From NCBI GenBank assembly GCA_030544685.1, contig CP086683.1, forward strand, positions 4,774,001 through 4,838,000: 64,000 nucleotides of DNA, in the 5' to 3' direction. Position numbers and translations under genes: made by a program. The stretch comes from Pseudomonas sp. B21_DOA. Its GTDB lineage: Bacteria > Pseudomonadota > Gammaproteobacteria > Pseudomonadales > Pseudomonadaceae. Shown here one piece after another: positions 30,654-41,076 of this stretch (its first letter is position 1; the number at the start of each line of letters is the position of its first letter). The notes beneath the pieces were generated by a model. That model did no database searches. It was not told the DNA's origin and saw only the letters and a list, made by a program, of their open reading frames with translations.

Positions 30654-31763
30654 TCAGCCCCGCCTGCAAACCTCAGCGAAAATCTGCGTAATCGGCCGAT
30701 GCGGCTGGCGCTTGTGCATCCGCCGCACTTGTTCGCTTAGTCGCAACAGCTCTTCACTGGGCTTGGCCCATTGCTCTTCGGGCAGCGGCTCGGACCATGC
30801 ACGCATGACTTCCGGCAGCGCCTGCTTGCCGATTCTTTCCAGACGGCGCACTTCCCATTCGACCAGACGATTGGGAATCGTCCATAAAGTCATGACGTGA
30901 TACAGGTACCAAAAGAACCCCGACAGCCGCGAGCGGCGGCCTTCACGGATCTGCTGATGCATTCGCGCGCGGGCGTTACGGAAAGTGTGCAGGCCTTCGT
31001 AGGGCGGGTCGTCCGGGCCTTGCAGATCCTGCAAATCCTGAATTGATTTGAGGTCGTTGACTTCGTACTCCATGTAACCGCGAATCGCCTCCCAATGGCT
31101 GATCGCGAGCTCCAGGCCGGCGCATTGGAATTCCTGGCTTATGAGGGTTTCACCTTGGTAGAAACCGATGCCCATGCCGTATTGGCGATGGATGCCAAAC
31201 TGGGTGGCGCCTTTGGCTTCGATGATCCACGCGGACAGCGATTCCCATGGGATGAAGACTGGTTTGGTGGCGCCCTCGGGCATGAAGCAGACTTCGCGGC
31301 GTTGACGGTTGAAGCGGGTTGGGATGAGGGAGAGGCGTTTTTTGTGAGCGTGGTGCCAGACGCCTAGTCCAATAAGAAGGATCGAGGGGCCGCAGATTAA
31401 TTGGTTCTTGTAAGCCTCTTCGAATACACCAATCATTGATTCCCAAATCGCCCCGTTCCCATAGCCAAAAATAATGCCTAGCAGGCCGGTAAATAAAGGA
31501 AATAAAACAATGATCATAAAGGCGCCTGCGGTTGGCGCGCCGAGAATTACCTGCCACGAAAATACCTCTGGGAGTCCAAGCCCAAAGTCCATGTATGCTT
31601 CGTTTAATTCCCCAATGTGAGGCCCATAAGGCGGCATTGCTGTAGGTAATGGCAACGGTGCGACATAGGTAATTTTTCCGCTTGGGAACGGCTCTACATC
31701 GCCCGGTCTTCTAATCACCTCACTTAGCGCATCAACAAGAGGCTCATTGTGATTATTCAGCAT
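30654..31763 (-). CDS. DUF6708 protein, copy 1 (candidate T6SS immunity protein)
   Basis: A 369-residue protein with two membrane segments (about residues 80-105, FMIIVLFPLFTGLLGIIFGYG, and 122-140, LICGPSILLIGLGVW) and a large soluble C-terminal domain from RLSLIPTRFNRQRREV. A paralog lies directly upstream at 31994-33108. From about residue 141 the two differ at roughly five positions. In the first 140 they differ at about 19. Its start overlaps an orphan effector tail exactly as the paralog overlaps the intact effector. An immunity role is inferred from this context. Confidence 0.85.
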   Translation of the reverse strand: MLNNHNEPLVDALSEVIRRPGDVEPFPSGKITYVAPLPLPTAMPPYGPHIGELNEAYMDFGLGLPEVFSWQVILGAPTAGAFMIIVLFPLFTGLLGIIFGYGNGAIWESMIGVFEEAYKNQLICGPSILLIGLGVWHHAHKKRLSLIPTRFNRQRREVCFMPEGATKPVFIPWESLSAWIIEAKGATQFGIHRQYGMGIGFYQGETLISQEFQCAGLELAISHWEAIRGYMEYEVNDLKSIQDLQDLQGPDDPPYEGLHTFRNARARMHQQIREGRRSRLSGFFWYLYHVMTLWTIPNRLVEWEVRRLERIGKQALPEVMRAWSEPLPEEQWAKPSEELLRLSEQVRRMHKRQPHRPITQIFAEVCRRG

Positions 31764-31893
31764 GGTCAGCCCATTCGAGGTATTGAGTTTCTACCAGCAG
31801 AACCATCGGGTTTTCGTTGAACGAGCCGGGAGCAACAACTGAGAAATGGCCGCCACCCCGAGGGTCTCCCACCTCGGCCAAGATCAACCGAAA
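31753..31893 (-). pseudogene. Orphan C-terminal tail of a T6SS effector
   Basis: About 46 codons ending GGGHFSVVAPGSFNENPMVL and then LLVETQYLEWADHAE-stop, clearly homologous to the last residues of the large effector (33098 end). No start or upstream domain exists: a REP core lies 20 bases before it. Its stop overlaps the DUF6708 copy 1 start by 11 bases, as in the intact locus. This is the scar of a tandem duplication that carried only the effector end with the adjacent DUF6708 gene. Confidence 0.85.
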
Positions 31894-31912
31894 CATCCGC
31901 ATCCAACGCAGT

Positions 31913-31943
31913 CCCCTGTGTGAGCGAGCCTGCTCGCGAAGGC
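31913..31943. repeat. Single REP core at the duplication junction
   Basis: CCTGTGTGAGCGAGCCTGCTCGCGAAG (one mismatch in GTGGGAG) lies between the effector-tail remnant and the end of DUF6708 copy 2, the likely recombination boundary. Confidence 0.75.
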
Positions 31944-31993
31944 GCTCAAGCAGGCAAAAACCTCCCACCCTCTGGTCACAAAACTGCTCTGCA

Positions 31994-33108
31994 TCAGTCC
32001 ACAGCCCGCCTGCAAATCTCAGCGAAAATCTGCGTAATCGGCCGATGCGGCTGGCGCTTGTGCATCCGCCGCACCTGTTCACTCAGCCGCAGCAACTCTT
32101 CACTGGGCTTGGCCCATTGCTCTTTCGGCAGCGGCTCGGACCAGGCACGCATGACTTCCGGCAGCGCCTGTTTGCCGATCCTTTCCAGACGCCGCACTTC
32201 CCATTCGACCAAACGGTTTGGAATCGTCCATAAAGTCATGACGTGATACAGGTACCAGAAGAACCCCGACAGCCGCGAGCGGCGGCCTTCACGGATCTGC
32301 TGGTGCATCCTCGCGCGGGCGTTACGAAAAGTGTGCAGGCCTTCGTGGGGCGGGTCGTCCGGGCCTTGCAGGTCCTGCAAATCCTGAATTGATTTGAGGT
32401 CGTTGACTTCGTACTCCATGTAACCGCGAATCGCCTCCCAATGGCTGATCGCGAGCTCCAGGCCGGCGCATTGGAATTCCTGGCTTATGAGGGTTTCACC
32501 TTGGTAGAAACCGATGCCCATGCCGTATTGGCGATGGATGCCGAACTGGGTGGCGCCCTTGGCTTCGATGATCCAGGCGCTGAGCGATTCCCACGGGACA
32601 AAGACAGGTTCGGTGGCGCCCTCGGGCATGAAGCAGACTTCGCGGCGTTGACGGTTGAAGCGGGTTGGGATGAGGGAGAGGCGTTTTTGTGAGCGTAGTG
32701 CCAGACGCCGAGGCCAATAAGAAGGATCAAGGGGCCGCAAATTGATTGGTTCTCGTAACCCGCTTCGAACACACCAACCATTGATTCCCAAATGGCCCCG
32801 GTTCCATAGCCAAAAATAATGCCTAGTAACCCTGTAACTAAAGGAAATAAAACGATGATCATAAAGGCGCCTGCGATTGGCCCACCGAAAATTAGCTGCC
32901 ACGTAAATACCTCTGGCAATCCAAGCCCAAAGTCCATGTATCCGTCGTTTAACTCTCCAATATGAGGCCCATAAGGCGGCATTGCTGTAGGTAATGGCAA
33001 CGGTGCGAGATAGGTAATTCTTCCGCTTGGGAACGGCTCTACATCGCCCGGTCTTCTAATCACCTCACTTTGCGCATCAACAAGAGGCTCATTGTGATTA
33101 TTCAGCAT
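31994..33108 (-). CDS. DUF6708 protein, copy 2 (one frame break)
   Basis: About 371 residues, paralogous to copy 1. The frame breaks at the T5 run 32684-32688, where copy 1 has six T and stays open. Restoring the sixth T gives HKKRLSLIPTRF. Two membrane helices occupy residues about 80-140. The gene overlaps the effector stop by 11 bases (33098-33108), so it is coupled to the effector and is the best candidate for its cognate immunity protein. Substitutions relative to copy 1 cluster in the membrane and loop part (GDM to EAGY and similar), where a pore-forming toxin would be met. Confidence 0.85.
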
Positions 33109-36100
33109 GGTCGGCCCACTCGAGATATTGAATTTCTACCAATAAAACCGGAGGGTTTTCCTTGACCGAGCCGGGAACTACTACAGCGAAATGGCCGGTA
33201 TCCCGGGGGCAATATGAATCACACGAGTTCGTGCTTCCGACTCGCCTCTGCCATTGACGGACTGAATACATATGGCAAGTTCTAGCGTTTCCTTTGCAGG
33301 CGCGTATTCAGAATCGGGACGGACGGGGTATTGAAGGCAGAGCACCAAACCCTCTGGCGTCGATTTCACGATTCGCAAACTGCTCAATATCTCCTCACTG
33401 ATCACTTCCTTGCGCGCTTGCGGCACCCCGCGACCATGCAGCGGTACAACAAGTCGATAGGCACCGATTCCCAAGCGATGACTCGGTTTACCGTTTAAAG
33501 GCGGCAGAAGATCATTTAGCGCCAGCCTCGGCAGAACCAAATGAATATCGCTCGGTTTGGCGCCAAATAATAAAGTCTTCAGCCAGGTGTCACTGGGATC
33601 AGGTCCTGATTGGGCGTAAGGAGCGTGTATCAAAAACGCCAGATAATTTTGATAGTCATCCAGGGAGTGGTCACCGCGCATCTGGTCATCACGGCTCCAG
33701 GGTGTGATTTTCAACCACTTGTCGTGGGCGGAGACGTTGTAGCGATTGAACAGCCAAGTACCGACAAACTCCAGAACAGTGAACAATGCACCGGCTAAAT
33801 TGAAGCGAAAAAACACTAAAGAAAGACGTGTACCAGCGGCAGCCCAAGCGGCTGTTCGTGCAGAACTATTCGGTGCTGCTAAGACTTTAATGGAAGCATA
33901 AATGGTGTTACCAAACCCGTAGCCATTAGTTGCAATCATGCCTGTCGCGCCCAATGTCGCCATCGCAGCCGCAGTCTGCTCAGCTTGAGTCCCACTGCGA
34001 ATCGCATCTTGCCACTTTCGATTTTGTTTTCCGAGGCTGGCACCAGAGGTGCTTAAACCCAAAACATAAGTAAAGAAGCCCAAACCAACATGCAACTTAC
34101 CCATTTGCACACGAACCTGTCGCAGCGCTTCCAGCTGCAAACTGGCAACAAGGCTGGATCTTCGAGCCCTTAACGCTGTATCAGCAAGCCCCTGTGCAGC
34201 GGTAAAACCCGCCGCGCCTGTCGCGGCAAGGGCCGCGGAAAACTCCGCTCGTTTCTTCCTGTCCCTCGTCTGCTTCATCACCTCTCGATAAGCCCCCACC
34301 AAATTCACCACCTGCACCAACACCACCACCAACCCCATCCCCTCCGTCCGCACCAGACTCGCCTTCGAAACCCCCGCCCCCCGCGCGAATATTCTCCAGC
34401 AACCCGCGCAATTCTCCGTGCTGCGCCGGCGGAAACACCACCGTCAATCCCGCTTTCGCCGGGGTGGCGCCGTACAGCCGCGCCGAGCGATCCGGCAGTT
34501 CATCAATCGGGCTCAACGCCGCCGCCAGCCTTCCTTCGAACAAGGCCAGTTGCGTGCGCACGCGGACGATTTCCTGCTGCAATTCCATCGCCCGGGCGGT
34601 TTTGTGGCCTTGGCGGTTTTTGTTGTGGGTGAGCTGGTTGCGTTCGCGGTTGAGGGTTTTCAGGTAGTCGCGTTCGCGCAGCACTTCCTTGATCGTGGCT
34701 TGCAGCGCCGCTTGTTCCGCCGGGGTAGACACGGTGAAGGTCACGCCGCTGGTTCGCGCGGCGTCGAAGACGCGCAGGCGCAGGGCTTTGGGCAGGCGCT
34801 GGAACAGTTCGTCGAGGTCGGGGATTTTCTCGCCGGCAAGATCAAAACCTTCCAGCGCCCGGCTCAGGCCGAGGTTCAGCGCCGGGCTGTAGGTGTCTTG
34901 CACGGCATCGGCGAGGACGCGGCTGTGTGCCGGCAGATCGTCGAGGGCCGGCAGCTGCGGCTGCTCGATGCTCTGCAATTTGGCCAGCCAGTCCGGCAGG
35001 TTGTTGAACATCGCCATGCCGGCGTTGAACAGCGTTGAATATTGCCCGGCCTGTTCGGTCTGCAAACGCAGCGGCAAGGTGTAGAACAACGGGCGGGTCA
35101 GTTGCGGGTGTTGCTCGAGGTAACCGAGCATTTGCTCATTGGCCGCGTCGCTGCGGCCGATGTCCTTGAGGCAGGCGTATTCGCTGGCGAAAGCCTGATC
35201 GATCTGCACTTGGCCGTCGAAATACCACGCCGAGCGATGGAAACGCCCGGCGCACAGCAGTTGCGCGCGATCGGCAGTGATGCGTTCGAGCAGGCGATTC
35301 CAGCGCCCGAGGTTGTCGCGATGACTGTTGAGCACCTCGTCCATGGCCGGGCGGTCGATCAGGTCGTTGATGCCGCGTTTGCCGCTGAGCAATGGGCCGT
35401 CGAGCACGTCTTTCATGCGCCGACTCTGATCTTTGCCGAGCTCGACCAGTGTGCTCAGGTGACGCTCGACGAAATCGACCGGGGCCACTTCGAGAAAATA
35501 TTCACGGGTGTAAAAGCGTCGGTCCGCCTCGGCGGTGACGCGAGCGTGCGCGGTGAAGTCCGGGGCGACGCCGTCGAAACGGTTCAGCGCCAGTGACTCG
35601 TCTAATGCCTTTTCGCGCTGTTGCTGCAGTTCAGGTCTAGTCTGGGTATCGGTCGGGACAACCTCACCACCCTTGTTCAAATACTCGAGCAGCGCCTGCC
35701 GGGTATTTTCCCGATCCGGTTCGGGCAATTGCTCCAGTTCAGCAAACAATGCCTGAGCGCGTGGATCGTCGCTGGCCTTGGCCAAAGTGTCGAAGTCCTG
35801 AGATCCGAGCTGGCTCAGCGACTCGATGTAACTGGCCAGCAGATAGTCGCGCTCGTTGTTGTCGGTGTTGCTCCACTGCTCGATCCAGCCGACCACCAGA
35901 TCCTGATAATCAGACAGATCGCGCATCACGCCGAGGTCGTCGTTGACCAGCAGAAACAGCGTGTCGTCCTGATAAGGCCCGCGCACCCGCCCGAGAAACT
36001 CGCCGATATGCGCCTCGCGAAAACGTCGCGGGTTTTCCCACAGATAGGGTTCGCGTTCGTGCTCCGGCGCATCGCTGACCTGCACCGTCGGCATCCGCGT

Positions 36101-36678
36101 GGCGTCCGCCTCGGCCAGCGGTTTTGCCGTGCAGGCCACCTCCGCCAGCCACTGTTTCGCCTGGGCCACGGTAAGCAAATGCTCGCCGCCGATCAGACAA
36201 TGCACCGGGCCGAGATCGACCGCCTGCATGAAGTGCTCGCGCTCCTCCGCGCTGTCCAGCACCTGTCGGCATTTCGCCGCGCTCAACTGCACATCCGCGA
36301 AGGTCACGTAAAGGGTGCTTTTGCGCGAAAAGATCAACGCCGGACGTTCTTCGATGGCGCTGCGCTGCTCCTCGCTGACGCTTTTGCCGCGATGCAGCAA
36401 TGCGCTGATGACACCTTCCAGCACGCGGTATTCGTAGAGCTCACCGCTGAGACTGTCGACGATGTACAGCCAGCCATCGCGCAAACGGCGGATGCCCATG
36501 GGGCGCGTGGTCAGGGTGTACGGCAGCGTGATTTCGGTGCTGGGGTCGAAGGGTTTTTCGACAAGGCCGTACGCGAGGGGCAGCAGTTGCACGTGGGTGT
36601 TGCGCAAGGGCAGGCGGCTGGCGCACCAATGGGCGCTTTCGAGGCGGCTAACGCATCGAGGTTGGCGGGGTGGTTCAT
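33098..36678 (-). CDS. VasX/BTH_I2691-like T6SS effector (three frame breaks)
   Basis: A protein of about 1,190 residues. The N-terminal region (NTHVQLLPLAYGLVE, then RPMGIRRLRDGWLYIVDS) matches the VasX N-terminal domain found in BTH_I2691-family effectors. A helical middle follows. The C-terminal third has hydrophobic segments (GMGLVVVLVQVVNLVGAY, LSLVFFRFNLAGALFTVLEF) suited to membrane insertion. Breaks lie at G4 36667-36670, C6 34377-34382 and 33202-33209. Each sits in a homopolymer, and the protein resumes correctly after it. The start at 36678 overlaps the DUF4123 stop by ATGA. Membrane depolarisation of rival bacteria is inferred from VasX. Confidence 0.82.
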
Positions 36679-37541
36679 GATTGATGTCTCTCAGAGGCCC
36701 ATCGAAAGGCTATTGCAGCGGCAATCGCAACGCGCTCGCCGGGGGATTGCAGCGAAGGTGTGTGCATCAGCTGATGGATTTGCGGATGCCGACTGCACGC
36801 TGCATCGTCCAGCCATGCCACCACGTTGGCGTACAGCAGAATCTCGGACGGGTTGCTCAAGGCAAACTCGCTGGCATGGGCGTGGATGCGTTCCAGCAAT
36901 TGCCAGCGTTCAACTGCCGTGTCCCCGACATGAAAGTCAGGAAAATGCTTGAGCAGGTGCGTATCGATGTCGAGCAACACCCGCCGCCGATCCACCCGAT
37001 CCAGCGCGGCATCCTGCTCGGTGCTCAACCGATACGGCGCCACCAGCGCCCCACCCTGCCCGTGCCGAGGTCGCTGACAGTGCCAGACTCCCCGCGCGCC
37101 ATCCGCCGTGACCACACACCCCAGCGGCCCGAACAGACTCGCATCGCCGCTGGCAAACAGCGCCTGCGCTACGGCGGCATCCGCCAGCCGCAACAACACC
37201 GGCGAGCCGACCGGCAACTCGACGATCAGCAACTGGCGCAAATGCGCGACGATTTCATGCGCCGGCGCGGCGCTGAACAGCAGCACGCCCCATTCCTGTT
37301 GGGCGTGCTGGCGATAAAACCGCGCCACCGGATCGTCAGCGTCAGCGAGCCCCACCAGCAGCGGCGAGACGTCACGCAGGGCCGTAAACGGTGGCTGGTC
37401 GTACAGCGCGAAAGCGTTGGCGGCGGGATCGAGCCTTCGCAGTTGCGTCGGTAGATCGGCGATCGTCGCACCATCGAGCAGCACAAACGCCTGCTGCTCA
37501 GCCCACGGCAAACCTTCGGGCCAATCCGTCAAAAGGCTCAT
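36675..37541 (-). CDS. DUF4123 T6SS effector adaptor (Tec/Tap type)
   Basis: A 288-residue chaperone-like protein. The N-terminal DUF4123 region has AFVLLDGATIADLPTQLRRL, FALYDQPPFTALRDVSPLLV and the following WGVLLFSAAP. In T6SS, DUF4123 proteins load a cargo effector on its cognate VgrG. Gene order (vgrG, DUF4123, effector) with ATGA overlaps on both sides supports this exactly. The C-terminal part (LLDIDTHLLKHFPDFH and on) is helical and presumably binds the effector. Confidence 0.9.
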   Translation of the reverse strand: MSLLTDWPEGLPWAEQQAFVLLDGATIADLPTQLRRLDPAANAFALYDQPPFTALRDVSPLLVGLADADDPVARFYRQHAQQEWGVLLFSAAPAHEIVAHLRQLLIVELPVGSPVLLRLADAAVAQALFASGDASLFGPLGCVVTADGARGVWHCQRPRHGQGGALVAPYRLSTEQDAALDRVDRRRVLLDIDTHLLKHFPDFHVGDTAVERWQLLERIHAHASEFALSNPSEILLYANVVAWLDDAACSRHPQIHQLMHTPSLQSPGERVAIAAAIAFRWASERHQS

Positions 37542-39541
37542 GCCTGGGCTGCCTCGCAAATCAGGCAACGCGAGGTCCGCGTGGTCAGCAGCGCATGCCG
37601 TTGCTGCACGGCATCGAACGTCGCCTTAAGCAACGGCGCGGCCCCCGGCAGCATGGGTTCCGCTGGCAGACACACCGTCGGCGCCCCGCCCTGCACCACC
37701 GGCACACTGCTGAAAATGCCGGCGGCGCCGACCGTCAGCCAATGCCCGCCAGCAGCCAGAGTGATCTGCAGGCCGCTGTTGAAAACCACCTGCTCGCCCG
37801 CGCCGAAATGCAGCTGCTGCGCCGCACTGACGCGCTGGCTGGCGACCCGCACATGCTGCTCGCCCTGCACCCACAGATGATCGTCCTGCTTGAGTTCAGT
37901 CAGGCGATTGCCATGGGTCAGATGATGTTCTTCGTCGCGCAACTCAAGGCTGGAGACGCCGCCAATCACTTGGCTATGCAGGTTGTCGATCTGCACACGC
38001 AAGTCATTGAGCACGTGCTGCACCAAGTCGCGCTGCGCCCTGATGGAGATTTCTTCCGCGCCTTGCCGGTCCTCGATGCGCAGTTCGTTGTAACCACCGC
38101 CGCCGGGGCTGCTCTGGCTGCGCCAGATACTGCGCGTCTGTTGCGCCGGCAGGTCCAGTGGCACCGGGGTTTCGGCGTTGGGCAGGCAGGCGAGCACATG
38201 CGGTTTGTCCGGATCGCCATCGGTGAACCCCACTAGCACTTCCATACCGACGCGAGGAATCTGCACGCTGCCGTAGCGGTCATGTGCCCAGGCAGTGGCC
38301 ACGCGCAGCCAGCAACTTGACTGTTCATCACGCTGGCCGTCGCGATCCCAGAGCATTTGCACTTTCACGCGGCCGTAGGCATCGCTGTAGATTTCTTCGC
38401 CGGGCGGGCCGGTCACCACCGCCAACTGACTGCCGCTGACGCGCGGTTTGACATGCCTGAGCTGCGGGCGAAACACCACGTCCCACGGTGTCGCGACGAA
38501 ATGGTTGCGATAGCCCTGACTGAAACCATCTGCGTCAGCCTGCTCGGTGAACGCTTCCTCGAGCACTTGCGGCTGTTTGCCGATGTGCTCGACCTCGGTC
38601 AGCAACCATAAATCGTTGCAGTCGGCGCGCGAGTAATCCGCCATGGTCATAAAACTGCCGCCGCGCATCAGCGCCTGATTGCTGCGCCCGTTAGCCAGAC
38701 GATAGTCGGCACCATGGCGCTCCAGCGCACGCTGGCTAAGGTGCTTGCCGCGCTCGCGGTGGGTGAACTGCCCGGGAAACTCATAATCTTCCAGCAGCGG
38801 AACCCGCGCTGCACTGGCCTTGGCATCCAACTGCACCGCAGGCTTTTCGAAGTGATAGTCGCGGCGCTCGACGAGGTTGGAGCGTGGCTCCAGGCGCACA
38901 GTGAACTGGTCGATAACCGGCGCATCGGCAACCAGGCCGTTGCCCTGCACATAGCGCGTCGTCACGTCGTGTTTGAGGAACGCCGTTTGATCGTCGCCGA
39001 ACACCAACAGGTGCGCCTCACGGCGATGGCGGAAATGAAAGTGCAGGCCCTCCTCTTCGCACAGCCTCTGGACGAAGTGCAGATCGGATTCCTGGTATTG
39101 CACGCAATACACCCGCGCCGGGTACTCGGCGCTGAGCTGAAAATGCCAGGCATCGGCCTGCATGCCGTGATCGCTCAACACATTGGCGATGATCTGCGGC
39201 ACGCTCAGGTTCTGGAAAATCCGCTGATTGCGCCGATGCGCGAGGTAGGCAAGGTGTGGCGCCAGGGTGATCTGGTAACGGCTCAGCCGAACACCGCAAT
39301 CACCCTGGCCGACCCGATAGACCAGCCCGTGCATGCCGCTACCGTCGGCACCGAAACAGAGAAAGGCCGGCCGATGCAGCAAGCCTTCCAGATCCAGATC
39401 GGGGCGCTCGCTGACCAGCTCGAGATCCAGTTCATAGGTCTGGTTGAGCACTTCCCGGGTGCGAAAGCCGAACACTTGAAGATCGTGGGAAACGCCTTCT
39501 ATCTCGAGAGTGAAAACAACGGGCCTGCCAGCGATGCGCAT
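37538..39541 (-). CDS. vgrG: T6SS tip protein VgrG
   Basis: A 667-residue spike protein. The gp27-like N-terminal part runs from FTLEIEGVSHDLQVFGF to the SRADCNDLW region. The gp5-like OB fold includes VVTGPPGEEIYSDAYGRVKVQMLWDRDG and RVATAWAHDRYGSVQIPRVGMEVLVGFTDGDPDKP. A repeat-rich beta-helix follows. The start at 39541 (AGGTGG upstream) is preferred over an upstream ATG in the same frame. There is no large C-terminal enzymatic extension. No tss structural genes are nearby, so this is an orphan vgrG island served by a T6SS encoded elsewhere. Confidence 0.95.
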   Translation of the reverse strand: MRIAGRPVVFTLEIEGVSHDLQVFGFRTREVLNQTYELDLELVSERPDLDLEGLLHRPAFLCFGADGSGMHGLVYRVGQGDCGVRLSRYQITLAPHLAYLAHRRNQRIFQNLSVPQIIANVLSDHGMQADAWHFQLSAEYPARVYCVQYQESDLHFVQRLCEEEGLHFHFRHRREAHLLVFGDDQTAFLKHDVTTRYVQGNGLVADAPVIDQFTVRLEPRSNLVERRDYHFEKPAVQLDAKASAARVPLLEDYEFPGQFTHRERGKHLSQRALERHGADYRLANGRSNQALMRGGSFMTMADYSRADCNDLWLLTEVEHIGKQPQVLEEAFTEQADADGFSQGYRNHFVATPWDVVFRPQLRHVKPRVSGSQLAVVTGPPGEEIYSDAYGRVKVQMLWDRDGQRDEQSSCWLRVATAWAHDRYGSVQIPRVGMEVLVGFTDGDPDKPHVLACLPNAETPVPLDLPAQQTRSIWRSQSSPGGGGYNELRIEDRQGAEEISIRAQRDLVQHVLNDLRVQIDNLHSQVIGGVSSLELRDEEHHLTHGNRLTELKQDDHLWVQGEQHVRVASQRVSAAQQLHFGAGEQVVFNSGLQITLAAGGHWLTVGAAGIFSSVPVVQGGAPTVCLPAEPMLPGAAPLLKATFDAVQQRHALLTTRTSRCLICEAAQA

Positions 39542-39702
39542 CCACCTGTCCCTGTGTCTGAGTGAAAGACGGGACTGTGCAACGGTGCGCTGCAATGGGT
39601 GAAGTCAGACCTTTCCCTGTTTTGCCGGTCTGCGAGCGAAAAGGACGTGGCCCACAGAGAAACGGCCAGGATCCTACGGAAATGATCCCGGATCCTATGT
39701 AT

Positions 39703-39798
39703 TCCTGTGAGAGCGAGCCTGCTCGCGAAATACGGTGTGTCAGTCGCCGACTGTTTAACTGATCCACCGTCATCGCGAGCAGGCTCGCTCCCACAGGG
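39703..39798. repeat. REPIN, GTGAGAGCGAGCCTGCTCGCGAA variant
   Basis: Inverted REP cores upstream of vgrG. The left arm has GTGAGAG for GTGGGAG. The 268-base gap between vgrG and the oxidoreductase otherwise shows no gene. Confidence 0.88.
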
Positions 39799-39809
39799 AT
39801 TTGCGTGAG

Positions 39810-40764
39810 TCAGGGCAGTAAGATGATCTTGTCGCCACCGCCATGATTGACCTCTTCATAGCGCGCCAGCCCTTCAGCCAGCGGCACCTCCACCAGACCC
39901 TGCGGCAGCGGCAAGCGATCCTCATCGAAGAACCGCCCGAACTGCTCGAGCATCGCCGCGCACGCTTCAACGCCATACAACAAGGAGTTGATCCCGACCA
40001 CCGAGCCGCCCTTGCGATACAGCGCCAGCGCCGGCAATTGCACGTGGCCGTCGACCGGCGCGGCGATGATGGCGATGCGGCCGAAGGTGGCCAGTGCCGC
40101 CACCGAGGCCGGCAGCCAGAAACCGGTGGTGTCGAAGATCACATCGGCGCCGCCGCGATACACCGCGTTGACCTGGGCACCGAGGTCTTCTGGCTTATCC
40201 AGTTGAATCGTCTGATAGCCCTGCTGCTGCAGATCGGCGACCTGCTCGGGCCGGCGCGCCGCCGCCAGCAATTGCGCGCCGCGCACCTTTGCCAGGGCCA
40301 AAGCCGCGGTTGCCACTGCCCCGCCGCCGATCACCAGCAAGCGCGTATCGGCGCTGACCAGGCTGCGTTCCAGTGCATCCCACGCCGTGGTGTACGGCAC
40401 GCCAAGGCTGGCCGCCTGAGCGAAACTCAAATGCGCCGGTTTGTGCGCCACGCCGCTGGCCGGCAGTTTGACGAATTGCGCATGGGCGCCGTCGGCGAAA
40501 AGCCCAGCTCGCGCCCGGTGCCCCAGACTTTCTGACCGATCATTGCTTGCGGCCCCTCGACCACCACCCCGGCGAAATCCCGCCCCGGAACCCGTGGCAG
40601 TGTGGTGTAAGGAAACGCCCGAGGACGTTTTTCACATCGCTGGGATTAAGGCCGGCAGCCTTGATCTGCACCAGCACTTCATCGGCGCCGGGCACCGGGG
40701 TTGGAACGTCGACGAAACGCAGGGAAGACAGGTCGCCGGTCTGATCGAATTGCAACGCTTTCAT
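39810..40764 (-). CDS. Zinc-less quinone oxidoreductase/MDR family protein (two frame breaks)
   Basis: An NADPH-dependent medium-chain reductase of about 318 residues. The N-terminal GroES-like domain starts MKALQFDQTGDLSSLRFVD, with KAAGLNPSDVKNVLGRF. After the break at 40611 it continues YTTLPRVPGRDFAGVVVEG. After the second break at 40498-40501 it continues ADGAHAQFVKLPA. The Rossmann part has LLVIGGGAVATAALALAK. There are no zinc cysteines. The joined sequence is that of a quinone oxidoreductase-like protein. Both breaks are missing-base events in short same-base runs. Its substrate is unknown. Confidence 0.85.
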
Positions 40765-40794
40765 GGGCACATCCACCGAAAAGAAAAGGGAAAT

Positions 40795-40968
40795 TCAGGA
40801 CAGCCAGCCAGCGACCAGTTGCCGGCCCAGCGGCCACAACTGTTCACCGGCCAACATGCCGAGCAGACCGACCAGCGCGATCGCCGGTGGTGCGGGAGAA
40901 CGGAAATCGAGCGCGCCATAGAGCAGGCCGACGCCCAGGCCGATGGCCAGAGAAATGAGGTAGTTCAT
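40795..40968 (-). CDS. XapX domain protein
   Basis: A 57-residue membrane peptide with two hydrophobic segments (LISLAIGLGVGLLYGAL and AIALVGLLGMLAGEQL) around a Pro-rich turn (SPAPPA). This matches the XapX family of small inner-membrane proteins. It lies 30 bases before the quinone oxidoreductase start on the same strand and is probably cotranscribed with it. Role unknown. Confidence 0.85.
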   Translation of the reverse strand: MNYLISLAIGLGVGLLYGALDFRSPAPPAIALVGLLGMLAGEQLWPLGRQLVAGWLS

Positions 40969-41076
40969 GGAGGAACTCCGCCGCGATAAGTGATGGGCAG
41001 AGTCTAGGGAAACGGGCGGAGCGGTATCGGCCAAGGACTTCTGAATTTCGGACAAAAACCCCAATTCACAAAGAAC

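Noticed and set aside
33098..36678. Separate genes for the three open segments of the large effector
   Set aside because: The segments join into one protein of the expected layout when base runs are corrected, and the outer ends overlap neighbours by ATGA and 11 bases.
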